Assembly: GCA_964057225.1 (NCBI GenBank)
Contig: OZ059898.1
Location: forward strand, 13,169,767 to 13,233,766
Source of the DNA: Auanema rhodensis
Taxonomy: Eukaryota > Nematoda > Chromadorea > Rhabditida > Rhabditidae
Direction of reading: 5' to 3'
Length of the DNA stretch: 64,000 nt
Made by a program: the position numbers and the translations under genes. Shown here piece by piece: positions 26,693 to 40,567 of the stretch. The first letter of the stretch is position 1; the number at the start of each line of letters is the position of its first letter. The notes below the pieces were generated by a model that worked only from the letters and a program-made list of their open reading frames with translations, ran no database searches and had not been told where the DNA came from.

Positions 26693-29600
26693 ATGTGGAG
26701 TAAGCGATGTATATTTTTGTTTTTTGCTTTTCTCATCATACCATCAGCTTATTGTGGTCTCAAGAGTTTTAGTGATGGAAATAAGGTTTGTTAACTCTAT
26801 AACTTCTCAACTCTCTCTTTCTTCAATATATTATAGATTGATGTCTATGTAAATAAAGTAGGACCATATGCAAATATTCATGAAACTTATCATTATTACC
26901 AACTACCTTTGTGCAGACCAGAAAAGGTTTATTTTGGTTTCTATAGTTTGTTTTCACAACATTGAACATCCTAGATTGTTCATAAATCTCTATCTCTCGG
27001 TCAAGTTCTTGATGGCGATCGCATGGCTGAGTCCGCATTTCGAATAAATTTCGGTCAATCTGTGCAAACGACTTCGCTATGTGGCGAGCAGAGTATATCT
27101 CTGAAAGAGTCTATGAAATTGATCGAGGCTATTGAGGAAGATTATTATTTTGAAATCATAATTGGTTAGGATACGCTACTTGGGTGATAACGTCAACCCA
27201 TTATGCCTTTCAGATGATTTGAAAGTTCGTAATTTCCTGGGATATGTTACGGAAGAAAAAGTTTTTCCTCATGAACACAATGTCTATATTTATACACAAT
27301 TTGTGTTTTTAATCACTTCAAATAAGGAAAACGTTAGTTTCAATAATAGCGACACGTTTTATCTTTCCATTTGTTAGATCCTCAACATTGAGTTAGCTAT
27401 GAATTCTCCTAGAAAGCTGCATCACGACGAAGCTATCGAATTAGATCTTCAATACAGCGTTCGTTGGAATACTACAGAGTCGGGAATTTTCAACAAATGT
27501 TCTTTGAATGTTACTATTTTCAGTTTACCATCATCACAAAGGGCTAAAGAAGGCGTAGTTCATTTCTCCCATAAGACTATGAGAATTCATTGGTTGTCAG
27601 TTTTGAACTCTGCCCTTCTAGTATGTCTTCTGGTATTATTAGTATCTATAATAATAGTAAGTTGTTCTCTGATCTTATCATGAATTTGATGAATTGGTAA
27701 TTTCAGTTTTCCTCTGTTAAGCGTGATTTGTCTAAATATAACAAAGAGGATGATAATGACATTTTATTAGATAATGGCTGGAAGACTATAGGAATGGATG
27801 TTTTCAGATACCCAAATAATCCAATGCTTCTGAGTGCTATCATTGGTCTTTCTTTATCATTAATTGAAGTAGCAAAACTGATCTGTTCAGGTGTTGGATC
27901 ACAATTCTTAGTTATTGGAGCTTGTATTCTGATAATTGGTTCTTTGAATTTAATGAATGTTCATAGGCATGGCTTATTGAATACTCTAAGTGTAGTTCTT
28001 TATGCTTTGACCTCAGGTTCGAAATGGAGTGAATATCACCAAAAACTTTACTTATTACAGGAATTGCTGGATACGCATCTGCATCCAAGTATAGACAATT
28101 CCAAGGAAAAAACTGGATTGCTAATATTAATTTAACATCTTTCCTCTTTGCTGGTCCAATGATCTTTGCTTGGTCGATAAACAACTCAGTATTTTGGGCA
28201 TATCAAAGCACTCAAGCTTTACCTTGGACCACTGTACTGGTTGTGCTTGGAATTTGGCTATTGTTTGGGTATCCGTTAACAATTCTTGGTGGAATTTTGG
28301 GTAGAGGACTTAGCAATAAGTATTCAGCTCCGTGCCGGTTCGTTTTTTAGTTAAAGACATTAAATACATTTTTATAGAACTCGAAATATCCCACGACAAC
28401 TTCCTCCACTTACCATTATGCACTCCACTCCAGTGTTCTCAGCTATTGGTGGCTTTCTACCATTTAGGTAATCAGAATTTTCAATTATTAGTTTTCCTCA
28501 ACATCTGACGTTCAGCGCTATTTGCGTGGAACTGTATTATATTTTTTCTACGATGTGGGGTCGCGAGTCGTATACTCTGTTCTACATGGTTTTGATTGTG
28601 TTTGTTCTAACGGTAATTCTTTCCTTTCCTCGTTCTCAGATATTCAATTGCTCTTATCAGATCATCGTAGTTGCTTGTTGCGCAGTTGCCTTAACCTATT
28701 TCCAGCTGAATATGGAAGATTATCGTTGGTGGTGGAGAAGTGTGTTCCTTGGAGGGTAATTTTTTACAATTTATAAATTAGAGTCTTATTTAAAATCAAA
28801 ATATATTTGTTCCCACATTACATCATGCATGTACAACGCAACTGCTTTAAAACTGGCTTTATACCTAACTTTGCCAAGTAATATACGCAATGCAACTTGA
28901 TAGGGAATTATTTCGGTCTCTTGAATTCCAATATTGCCTTATGGTCCGCACTTTTGTTTTCAAAAGAACTATAATTGATATATTAAAACTCTGATCAAGA
29001 TGCGATTCCGCTTATTTTCTTGTATGCAGACCCTCCGATCGGTTGCTCTCGTGTATCTCTCTCTCTTCTTTAACCTTCTACTAAGGGTTTAATTAATTTT
29101 CAAATTTAAAAAAAGGCTTTCATAGCGAAGTATTATATCAAGAATTTTTAATATAAATCTCAAAAAGCATTTTTCTTTTCCAGTTTTTCTCTTTATAAAA
29201 AAGCTGTCAATTTAAAAAATTATTTTTCTACATTATCAATCATTAACAATAGAAAAATACTTCTCCTTCTTTTGTAATTTTACAAAATAAGGTGTCAGTA
29301 AACATTTAAAACTTCCAACTTCCAATTTTTTTTGCATTGGACAAATTTTTAGAAGAGAATTGTGTTCAAAACTGATGGTTTTTTTCTTTATGTCAAAAAC
29401 TAGTTTTTATTAATTAGTTCATGAAAATACTAATTCTATTTAGTTAGAAAAAACCCAAACAACCGATCTTCCCAATTTTCTACCAACATTTGTGTTGTGT
29501 GAAAAAATTTTTTTCATAATTTCATATTGCTTTCATAAATCCAATCTTAATTATTATCAAGGTTAATTTTCATAAACTATCACAAAGATGTACAATTTGT

Positions 29601-30492
29601 GATCAAATTTATCAAATATCTGTGCAATATTAGCATATTTATAATCCAACGGCTAGTTATCTGACAGCTTGTCACTCTTTATGGGATTGCATGAACAACG
29701 CTTGCATTCCTTCATATAAAAACAAATGATTTTGAACAAAAGAGAAAGCGATCCCTATATTCTAGTCTTGTTCAAATGATCTAATGTATCGAACAGAACA
29801 ACCACTTTCATTATTTTTTTGTTACCCTATATATGGAGTGGTAGGATACTCTAACCGCTTATTTTTATCTAAACAATGATTCCTCTTTTAAGCTTTACAT
29901 AAGGTTACCTTGAACCTTTAATTCATTAACGTTATGAAACAATTTCTAAACATAGTTTAACGTGTTCCCTTAACCGAACAATAACGAATCAAAAAGTACT
30001 TTATGCTGTAAAGAGTGTAGAACTTCCCTTATTATCTCTTTCAATTAATCTTTCATCATCTATGACGTTGTGTTAGTCCACCTATTACTCTGTAGAGTTT
30101 AGGAAATGAATACAACTCCGAGACTGACTACTCTGCACTCAGGTGCTAGCTACCTTTGACCCCGTTCTCAATTTTGATCTGCTAACCTTCTATCTTTTGT
30201 AGTTATAGCTTTAGATGGCGGTAAATAATATTATTTAAAAATGATCTCCTGACCTCATGGCTTGGCGCGAAAAAAGAATTTTTATTTCAGGTCAGTAGGA
30301 GTGTTCGTATTCTGCTACGGACTATACTTTCTTCACTATAGAAGTGAGATGACTGGCTTTGTTCAATTAACGGAGTTTTTCACTCATCTTTTCCTAATTT
30401 GCTATGTAACATTTCTTTCTATGGGTACTATATCTCATTGGGCCTCTCACAAGTTCGTTGTATATATATTTTCTTCTGTTAAGAGTGATTAG
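26693..30492 (+). CDS. TM9SF1-type nonaspanin
   Basis: A nine-pass transmembrane protein of the Golgi/endosome that helps sort membrane proteins and is linked to autophagy in mammals. Eleven exons sum to 613 aa (human TM9SF1 about 606): 26693-26785, 26837-26926, 26975-27164, 27214-27332, 27378-27656, 27707-28016, 28061-28337, 28378-28467, 28516-28612, 28661-28755, 30291-30492. An N-terminal signal peptide ([14 protein letters not shown]) is followed by the luminal domain ([35 protein letters not shown]). TM1 is near residues 290-310, followed by a cytosolic loop ([14 protein letters not shown]) and eight helices with [11 protein letters not shown] and [11 protein letters not shown]. The C-terminus KSD fits the family's COPI/Golgi-retention KXD/E signal. 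The TM9SF1 match is closer than TM9SF3 throughout. The last intron is 1.5 kb, unlike all others. An acceptor (AATCTAG) lies 11 nt upstream of ATG. Confidence 0.92.
28756..30290 (+). other. Unusually long last intron of TM9SF1 gene
   Basis: A 1535-nt intron between donor GTAATT and acceptor TTTATTTCAG, where the other introns of this gene are 40-50 nt. It is AT-rich with a few short less AT-rich patches (about 29640-29700 and 30090-30200). I found no open frame, tRNA-like B box or recognisable snoRNA boxes, and no transposon termini. A nested non-coding RNA or an internal promoter for the downstream AADAC-like gene are possible explanations without direct support. Confidence 0.5.
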
Positions 30493-30857
30493 AGGTATAT
30501 TTATGGTTGGGATTGTTTACTGTGATACTTTATTTTAAACTCTAATAAGCTATTGTTGTAATATCAGGGGATTCTTGCATAACATTATGGGTTGGGTTAG
30601 TAAACCTGTTTAGCTGTGATCTTTCAATTGTGATGACTTTTCATGCTTTATGACACAAAGTAAATCGTATTATTCCTTCTAATTGTTCCATTCTGTTGTT
30701 GATTGTGTATTCCTTTCTTCTCGATGCTTAACTTTAATTTCAGTTCTTGGTTACGTTTCAAACGACAGGAACCCGCATCAGTGATTAACTAACTAACACA
30801 TAAAGTTCGTTTTTCATTGATTTTTCAAAATATTCATTATTTTTCAGATAAATTACC

Positions 30858-32392
30858 ATGAAACTGCTTAAAGGTGTTTCACTCACTAAATGGCTCGTAG
30901 CCTACTTTTGTGCTTTTGGCTTACTAGCCATAGCTGTTCATCGACCACTACCTGAAGGTTTTACAAAAACAAAACTTGATAGATTTGTAATGCATGTTGT
31001 TGAGCCTGCTCTACGAGTTACATATTACTGGCCTGTAAGCTGTTCCTTTTTTTTGATTTTTTACTTTTTTTCTTGTAGAGTAGACTGTTCTTTTCTTCTA
31101 CATCTGGAATGGTATGGTGGACAAGACTTGTTTTGAACAATCTTGCTCTGTTTGTTGGACCAATTTGGAATTATGACGAACAACTTATCATGGAAACTAC
31201 TAATTGGCATGGTGTTGATGTCAGAGTTTATTCTCCTCGCCGAAACGCTAGCTCCAGAGGTGCTGTAGTGTTTATCCACGGTGGAGGATTTGCTCTTGGA
31301 AACATCGTTATGTACGAGTCATTGACCCGTCGAATTGCTAAAATGTTTGTTTTGTTTATTTCTATTATTCTTCACCTATCTGTGTAATTACAGGCTAAAC
31401 TCTGTCGTTATTTCTGTTGAGTATCGACTCTCTCCCGAAACACCATATCCAGGTGGAATTAGCGATTGTGAAAACGTTTTGGAATATTTCTTGAGCATTG
31501 CTGAAGAAAAGTTCGACGTTGATCCCTCAAAGGTATGTCTTCGTCTTGTTAAATCATAAACAGTTCCTATTAAAGGTTGTAATTATGGGAGATTCTGCTG
31601 GTGGAAACTTGGCTGCTGTTATCACTCAACGCCGTAGGGAGCAGAAGAAAGTTCCTGAAATCGCCGGACAAGTTCTCCTGTATCCTCTTTTGCAAATGGC
31701 TGATTTGCAATCCGTTTCTTACCGCTACTACCAAAAACACCTTGAGGGTTTCGCATTAGTTGGTAACTATACATATTGAAAGTTCGATTTCATTTATTTT
31801 CTTGTAGACCCTGAATCCGTTGTTCTCTACTACATGTTTTACGCTGGAATTGATATGGATAAGCATCGTGATTTAGCAAAGTATGTTCTCACAAATGGTC
31901 ATGTTGCTCCAAAGGATAGACCATATATTAATAAGGTGAATTGAGCTTAAATATATTATAATACATTTCTTGTTCAGGTTTTGAATTACACAACCTTTTC
32001 TGAGATGAACTACGCTAATGATGTGTTACCTGATCGTGCTCCTATTCAAGAACATCCTCTCTTGCAAGAACTCATGGCTCCCTGGTTAACAAACCCAGAA
32101 TTTTCACCACTGATGCGCGAAGTAAGATTGTTTTTCCGAACTCTTTTACTGTGAATATTCTTAGGACTTATCTGGATTACCAAAAGCCTTCGTTATGACA
32201 TGTAACTTTGATGTTCTAAGAGACGAAGGAATTATGTATGCCAAGAGATTAGAGAGAGCCGGAGTTCCTGTTGAATTACATAATTATGAGAACGGATTTC
32301 ATGCCATGCTAAACTTCCACAGGGAAGTAGAAGAAGCTTCAAAAGCATTAACAGACGTAGTTGATTGGACCCTTGCTGTCCTAAAATCCTAA
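30858..32392 (+). CDS. Arylacetamide deacetylase-like (AADAC/HSL family) membrane esterase
   Basis: A serine alpha/beta hydrolase of the hormone-sensitive-lipase/AADAC group, expected to hydrolyse acyl or acetyl esters at the ER membrane. Exons 30858-31034, 31079-31344, 31394-31532, 31576-31762, 31808-31935, 31978-32121, 32165-32392 give 422 aa (human AADAC 399). A hydrophobic N-terminal anchor ([16 protein letters not shown]) implies a type II membrane topology with a luminal catalytic domain. The oxyanion-hole motif HGGG is in [11 protein letters not shown]. The nucleophile elbow is GDSAGG ([13 protein letters not shown]). The acidic residue is probably the first Asp of FDVLRDEG, and the His is in NGFHAML, so the catalytic triad looks complete. 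ATG lies 11 nt after TTTTTCAG. TM9SF1 ends 365 nt upstream on the same strand. The natural substrate cannot be read from the sequence. Confidence 0.9.
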
Positions 32393-32772
32393 CATACTGC
32401 AAGTTTGTTAGAATAATCTTCTAGTCAGTCCGTTTTTTTGGATTTTTAATTTTTTTTATTCTTTTATATACTTATACATGCGATTTGTAATTTAAATTTT
32501 AAAAGATATTATAGGAGTGGAAACCCTCGTTTCATCTAAATTAACTTTTGTCTTTAAATGGCAATATAATGCATATAATTTTGTTTTCATAGCTTTAAGC
32601 TCAATACGTATCCATGATTGTATTGATTCTGTAAGATTTCACACATATTTGCCATGAAATGAAGCAGTTCTACATACTTTTTCAGTTTTTTTTATTTGTT
32701 TCGTTTATTCGATCACACAATATTTGTTCTATCTTTCATAGTATTAAGTAAGAGAATCATTAGTTACTTGAG

Positions 32773-33485
32773 ATGCCAGATTTCGATACATCGGTTAATT
32801 TTACTACTCCAGATGGAGGAGGTAAAACGGTATACATACTAAAGTGTTAGGTATATTTGATTTCGAGGTTTTTAAGGTTACTAGACCTATGGCGGAGCTG
32901 TCGTTAATGGTGAAGCGAATGGTCGAATTATACGGGGAAGATACACCCTTAACTGAAGCTATACCTTTGCTTAAGCTTAATTCAGCAACTTTGAATTGCT
33001 TGGGTATGATTCTATTTGTTGCTAGAATTTTTATAAAAATGTTTAGTGGATTGGATGCGTCGCAAAGCTGCGAACATCAGTCCGCCCAATAGTGGAAGAT
33101 CCAGAGAAAGCCATCATATTAGTGACGCGCGTTATGATGGAGTGGTAGAACTCTGGTTTAGTGTTAAACTGATGCAACATTTTTCCAGGATACACGACTC
33201 ACTGAATGGGAACGAACGTTCTTCATCAACTTGCCCAGGAAACAACTTTTCCAACTTCTGAATGCTGCCAATTATATGGAGATTCCTTCTCTCATACAGT
33301 CTGGTTCTCATTTTATCTCTGAAAGAATTGCTGTAAGTTTAAGAATATGGATATGCTATTGAAGAATTTGTTAATTTTAGGGGTTGGACCTTGATCAGAT
33401 AAGAACTTATATGAATATTGAAAGAGACTTTACACCTGAAGAAGAAGATGTGTTAAAGAATCAGTATGACTGGTTGGAGACATAA
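32773..33485 (+). CDS. Skp1-related protein (SKR)
   Basis: An adaptor of SCF cullin-RING ubiquitin ligases that binds CUL-1 through its N-terminal BTB/POZ fold and F-box proteins through its C-terminal helices. Exons 32773-32829, 32877-33003, 33047-33144, 33189-33332, 33381-33485 sum to 176 aa, about the normal Skp1 length. Family landmarks are the N-terminal strand (VNFTTPDGG), IPLLKLNSATLNCLVDWM (Skp1: IPLPNVNS..LEKVIEWC), WERTFF in place of WDQEFL, QLFQLLNAANYMEIPSL, and the C-terminal DFTPEEEDVLKNQYDWLE. The sequence is clearly diverged from canonical Skp1 (no DDIPVWD), which resembles the expanded SKR families of nematodes. It ends 170 nt from the convergent hexosaminidase gene. ATG is near a TTAG acceptor. 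F-box binding specificity cannot be predicted. Confidence 0.85.
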
Positions 33486-33654
33486 GTAGTAATGTGCCAA
33501 TCGTAGGATTTTGTTTTCTTCCGAGTGCAATCCATACATGTTCTTAAAACTAACAATTTGATACTTATACCATACTGATAGATCTCTTTCATTAAATATT
33601 TTTATTCGAAATGGCAGTAAAGATGCTGAATAACATACACGTATTCAAGTTAAC

Positions 33655-35976
<2,322 letters not shown>

Positions 35977-36961
35977 CCTCAATGAGACTAAACATAAAAA
36001 TAAAAATAAAAAGTTAAGTGATATTGTATGAACGCTACAAGAAAAAATAACGAAATTAACGAAAACGGAATAGAGTCAGCCGGCTAGCCTTGCTGCTTTG
36101 CTCTTAAATACGCTGTAACTAGGACATGAGAAAAGGAAAAGAAACATGTTGTGTCTTGAGCTAATTACTTGGAATTCAAGGGCATTTTTTAGGAAGGCTT
36201 AGCTGTTATTGCGAGAAAAAATTATCTCAACTATGCAACTCGTGACTGAATAAAGAAAGTTTAAATCTTCCGTTAAACTGACATAAGGAATGGCTTTTAT
36301 AGGATCAGGACTTTGAATTGACAGTCAAAAGTCGCAGATCTAAATACAAACAGATGTCAGATGATTTGAAGGGTCAAAGCTGCACAACCAACTCACGCTC
36401 TCATGAACGCTTCCTATTCTCTTCATTTTCTTTTAATGAACACTTAAAAAAAGGAGTTAAGAAATTATATGCTAAACAACAAAAACTTTGTATTAAAAGA
36501 TCAAAGAACTATGCGGGATCTTCTTATTGCGTACGATGAGATAATTCTTTTAAAACAGATTGCAGATTAAATTTTGAAATTTTATGGTAAAGCATTTATA
36601 CATTAACATAAACTTCTATAGCAAAACTATTGAAAAGAAAAACAAACAACAACTTTGGTATCGAGATAACTGAAGGACTCACATTGAAAGTACACTAACA
36701 ATACTGAAAATAAAATTTTGCATTAAATTCACAACAATAATACCTCATGGGGTAAAAACAAGAGCTATAAAAGATTTGGAGTATACGAAAAATATATCTG
36801 CGGGATATAATCACATAAATCCAGGTCATACTTTGATTGAGAAATTGGAAGATAACTCTTGAAAGGATAGAAGAGAACTTTTTCTTTTGTTTTACAAAAT
36901 TATGAACAAATTGGAGGAATAACACGTAGTGTTTACAATTTTATGGAAAATACTTATAAAA
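35977..36961. other. Spacer between chromo-domain gene and hexosaminidase gene
   Basis: A 985-bp AT-rich gap between two minus-strand genes. It probably holds the 3' end of the chromo-domain gene and the promoter of the hexosaminidase gene. Short open frames on both strands (for example plus 36318-36539) have no family resemblance or splice context. No repeat or RNA gene was recognised. Confidence 0.4.
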
Positions 36962-37656
36962 TTAATGAAGGTTGTGTTTTCTTTTGTATTCCTTCAATAT
37001 GCCTCGGTCAAAAATGGGTGTGATCATTTTCAATCCGGCACTATCATAACCCTCATCCACACCGTTTATAAAGTCACTTTCAACTTGCTCTGTGCAAAAT
37101 GTGTATCCAATCCATCGTACTGCATAATGCCTAACTCCGTCAACATATCGATGAGAGAAGATATCTTCTACGACATAGCATCTTCCTGTTAAATGTGGTA
37201 ATTTAGCTGAAATATAGAATTTCATGTTTACCAAATCCTGGAGCCAAATATTGGAAATCCCAAAAATGTCGGACATCTAGACCAACAACAGACTGATATT
37301 CTTTCAAAGACTTAGGTATCAAGGTCTAGAAGTTGATGAGTTTCTCGGTTGACAGCTGTTGATGGTTTAGGACTTACAGATACGAGTTCTTCGGGAATAT
37401 TTTGTTGGACAATTCCTTCTCGATCGAATACGCAAGTGTATTCCATGTTTCCGTAAGCATCTTCTTGATGACCGACAATCCCAAAAACCTAGAAGTAAAA
37501 GTTAACTTTGCTAAAGATTTCAGAAATAATTCGCTATGTTGCCATTTACATAAAAAAAATGTTTTTAGAATAAGAATATTATTTGGTTTGAATTTGAATT
37601 AATAAATAAATAATACCTATAAAACAATTTTTACGTCTTACCTGAGGAGGCTCCAT
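36962..37656 (-). CDS. Small protein with two chromo-like modules
   Basis: A probable chromatin-associated protein of 147 aa in four exons (37642-37656, 37378-37488, 37232-37325, 36962-37185). The clearest module, residues about 75-130, starts like a chromodomain (RCYVVEDIFSHRYVDGVRHY, AVRWIGY). It keeps the first aromatic and the W-x-G-[YF] turn, but then departs from the consensus (no NTWEP-like segment; instead ESDFINGVDEGYD). The N-terminal segment after MEPPQ (VFGIVGHQEDAYGNMEYTCV) has the strand-turn-strand look of a chromo or chromoshadow fold. The C-terminus is basic (KEYKRKHNLH). The aromatic cage needed to read methyl-lysine is therefore uncertain. ATG lies 4 nt after an ATATAG acceptor. 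Chromo identity is likely for the second module and tentative for the first. Confidence 0.6.
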
Positions 37657-39073
37657 GATGCTATATTAATGTTAAGACTGACAGATAACTAAAACAGAAA
37701 TAGCTATTATGAAATATTTTATTAATCAAGCTGCCAAGGCGGTAAATTTTTAAATTTTTAAATTTTACATCAAAATTTTTTTTTTTTTAATGTGAAATCA
37801 TGGAAAGTACACGTTTGGATTACATGCTTAACGTGACTACGTGAAAGTGCAAAGTCAGTTCACGTAACGCAACTAGGATAGTTGTATTATCATGAAGCAA
37901 TTAAGATAGCAATTAATGCTTTGAATGAAATTAATAAAATTAACTAAAGGTAAACAACTAAAATATAAAATAATCATCCTATGTAAATTCTTCGGTAATC
38001 CGCTAGAATCAGCAAAAGGATTAAATAACGAAGATCTACGTACAAGACAAGCAGGATTTCCACTGTGGGAAAAAGGCATTTTTTTCCGAAACAGTGAGAT
38101 ATTGGTGATTACAGCGAGCGATCACAATCACTTTTGGCCGAATAACTGATCCATACGGCTTTTTAATGAATAAATTCTTAAATACATTCAAAAAACCAAC
38201 AACACCAGTTAACAAACGGCCTGGCCCGCTCTTTTTGCGAATAACATGGATACCCTATTCCGTGATTGGTTAGCAGTAATGCCGCTGCATGTTCATTTTG
38301 TGAAGACAATTCTCACAATCCACATAGTACTTTGAGAAGATAAGGAAAGGGAAATGGAGAAGTTAGTATGAGTAAGCATGCATGTGGGAACAAGTGTGTC
38401 ATCTATTCTCGTGAGGGAACGGTATCAATGGGGAAACATTTTGGATGAATGTAGATAATGGCAAATGGAGAATACACAAAGAAAACCTAGCGACATATGG
38501 TACTCTGCGCATTTCAGTTCAGAATTAGAGCAACCCCAAAACGATGTTGCACGTAGAATGTGTTTTCATAAGTAATTGGAAAAGCTGTAGTATTTGATGT
38601 GGCTTGAATCAATTAGGATCAATTGTATGCTTGATAAATCTTCTGATAAAGCTATATATTTTTGTATTTAAATTTCATTAATTTCATATTAATTTTCTTA
38701 TTTTGAAATCTAATTGTTGTAACATATGCTGCTGATGATTGAAGTTGTTGTGGTGTTAATCTGTTGTATAATCTGAGATATATGATATGATATGATGTTG
38801 CATGATTGAATCTATGTATTTGAAAAATGAAACAAAAATCCCATTATATGTTTATTGCATTGATTATATTGCATCTGTACATTATTATCTGCACAATATA
38901 TAATAAATATTTTGTTTGGTTGTTGTATGAATGAAAACAGACGAGGTTATTATGATTGACGAGGAGAGAGAATTTGAGGAAAAAATAAAAAGAGAGATAG
39001 GTTACACATAGTATAAGGAGAATTGATTGATAACATTTCTGGAAAATAAATTATCAATATCATGAAGACAGAC

Positions 39074-39105
<32 letters not shown>

Positions 39106-40366
39106 GAAAACAAATAACATGAAGAAAAGAAACGTTCTCTATCACCAACCCGCTATCGCAAGAAAGTGCTCTGGGTAGCTGATGAGCAGATCTACCGACC
39201 TGTAAGGATATGAGAGTTCAAGCTAAGCTTGAGATGTCATTACACACCTTACAAGTGGCAAATGCTCTTTCCGATTTACTAAGTTAATAGGCATATGTAT
39301 TAAAAATATGAATATAAGTAAAAAAAAATAAATAGGAGATTGAGGTTATAGTTACATACAATTCTTCTACTGTATAACAGCTAGAGAGAATGATAGAGAG
39401 AGGGAGAAAAAGAGAAAGATAGTTGTGAGGGCTTATATGATATTTATCATATGGTATAGATAGAGAAGAATATTCCTTTTAACTATATGATATAAATTAT
39501 AATAATGAACAATATAATAAATACAAGGAGAGAATTGAGACGTGAAACGAATGCTCCTGAAAGCACCTACTAGGTAGTTCTACCGGTTTTGTTCTATCAC
39601 TTTTGATGAGAAGACTTCCTCGTCGATATGGATCTAGGCTTTATGGAGGATGAGAAAAATAAAATTAAAAACAAAAAAAAAAGCTCCAGAATACCCGTCC
39701 AAACGACGACTAAGGTGTTAAGTGTTTGAGAGAGAGGAGGAAGAGGGTCTGGAAATAGTGATATACATGCTTTAAATTCTAAGAATTATGGAAGGGCAAC
39801 CTCCGAAAGGGAGGAAGTGAGAGGGAGAGAGAGAGTGAAAGGCTAACGAGAATCGTAGTTTGTTGTTCTGGTATTTGAGTAATAGAAGTGTTGATTAAAG
39901 GAAATAAAGGCACTTATAAAATCCAATAAGGACACTTCGAATTGAGACACGATGTTTCACAGATAAATTAGTTTGAAAAGGCACAATATGGGAGAATAAG
40001 ACGTATTGAAAGAAGATTTTCAGTAAAGAAAACAAATTCCGAAGATCTAAATTTAGAGTACAATATGTATAAATATATATATGTATATAGTGGGATAAGC
40101 ATATGAAAGAGATTATTGCTATTCACGACACATCAGTAGTTTCAAGTTGTAATCCAAATTTAGATTATCTTTACGAGAGATATGGAAAGTTTCTGAGTAA
40201 CTAAGAGAGGAAAAGCACAACCAGCTAAAGAAGAGAGTGAAAAGCGAAATCTCATTGGACAGATAAACGATTTCTTTGAATGTTCTGGATTCAGAGAGGG
40301 ATTGAACAAAGAGAGAGAGAAAAGGCTCACAGCCAAAAAAGACGGTGCAACCGGCATTTACAGTTA
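37657..40366. other. Spacer downstream of the FLYWCH gene
   Basis: About 2.7 kb between the FLYWCH gene and the chromo-domain gene, with no supported coding exon. It contains an inverted TACGTGAA/TTCACGTA pair at 37838-37866, a short (GA)n tract at about 39068-39103 and further purine-rich stretches from 38.3 to 40.3 kb. The purine bias of the plus strand suggests that part of it is 3' UTR or other transcribed DNA of the minus-strand FLYWCH gene, or promoter of the chromo gene. Confidence 0.4.
37838..37866. promoter_or_regulatory. Inverted TACGTGAA pair
   Basis: TACGTGAA at 37838-37845 and its exact reverse complement TTCACGTA at 37859-37866 are separated by 13 nt. The core TACGTG is the known binding site of bHLH-PAS factors such as HIF-1/ARNT. 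The pair lies about 180 bp upstream of the chromo-domain gene start on the minus strand, in promoter position. Function is inferred. Confidence 0.4.
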
Positions 40367-40567
40367 TTATAAGTCAAAAATGCCAAAACTCGGCTCAAAA
40401 AATGTGAAAAAAAAACAAAAATGCTGAATCAACAGCGTATTTATATGATTAGGAGCTTTTGGTCTGCGATCAACATTGGCTGACCGGCCGATTTCGACAA
40501 GTTGTATCTTCACAACAACATACTCGGACGATGCGACATCCACAACCACTTTGGAGGCAATGAGAGA
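40367..40567 (-). CDS. Alternative C-terminal exon frame of the FLYWCH gene
   Basis: Using the acceptor CATCAAAG, 10 nt downstream of the TTTCAG used in the main model, shifts the frame of the last exon. It yields 66 residues (beginning [20 protein letters not shown], including RPKAPNHIN) before a stop at 40367-40369, for a 456-aa protein. Its residue composition looks at least as protein-like as the Cys-rich alternative. The upstream acceptor fits consensus better. Which one is used cannot be decided here. Confidence 0.35.
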   Translation of the reverse strand, partial: SLIASKVVVDVASSEYVVVKIQLVEIGRSANVDRRPKAPNHINTLLIQHFCFFFTFFEPSFGIFDL

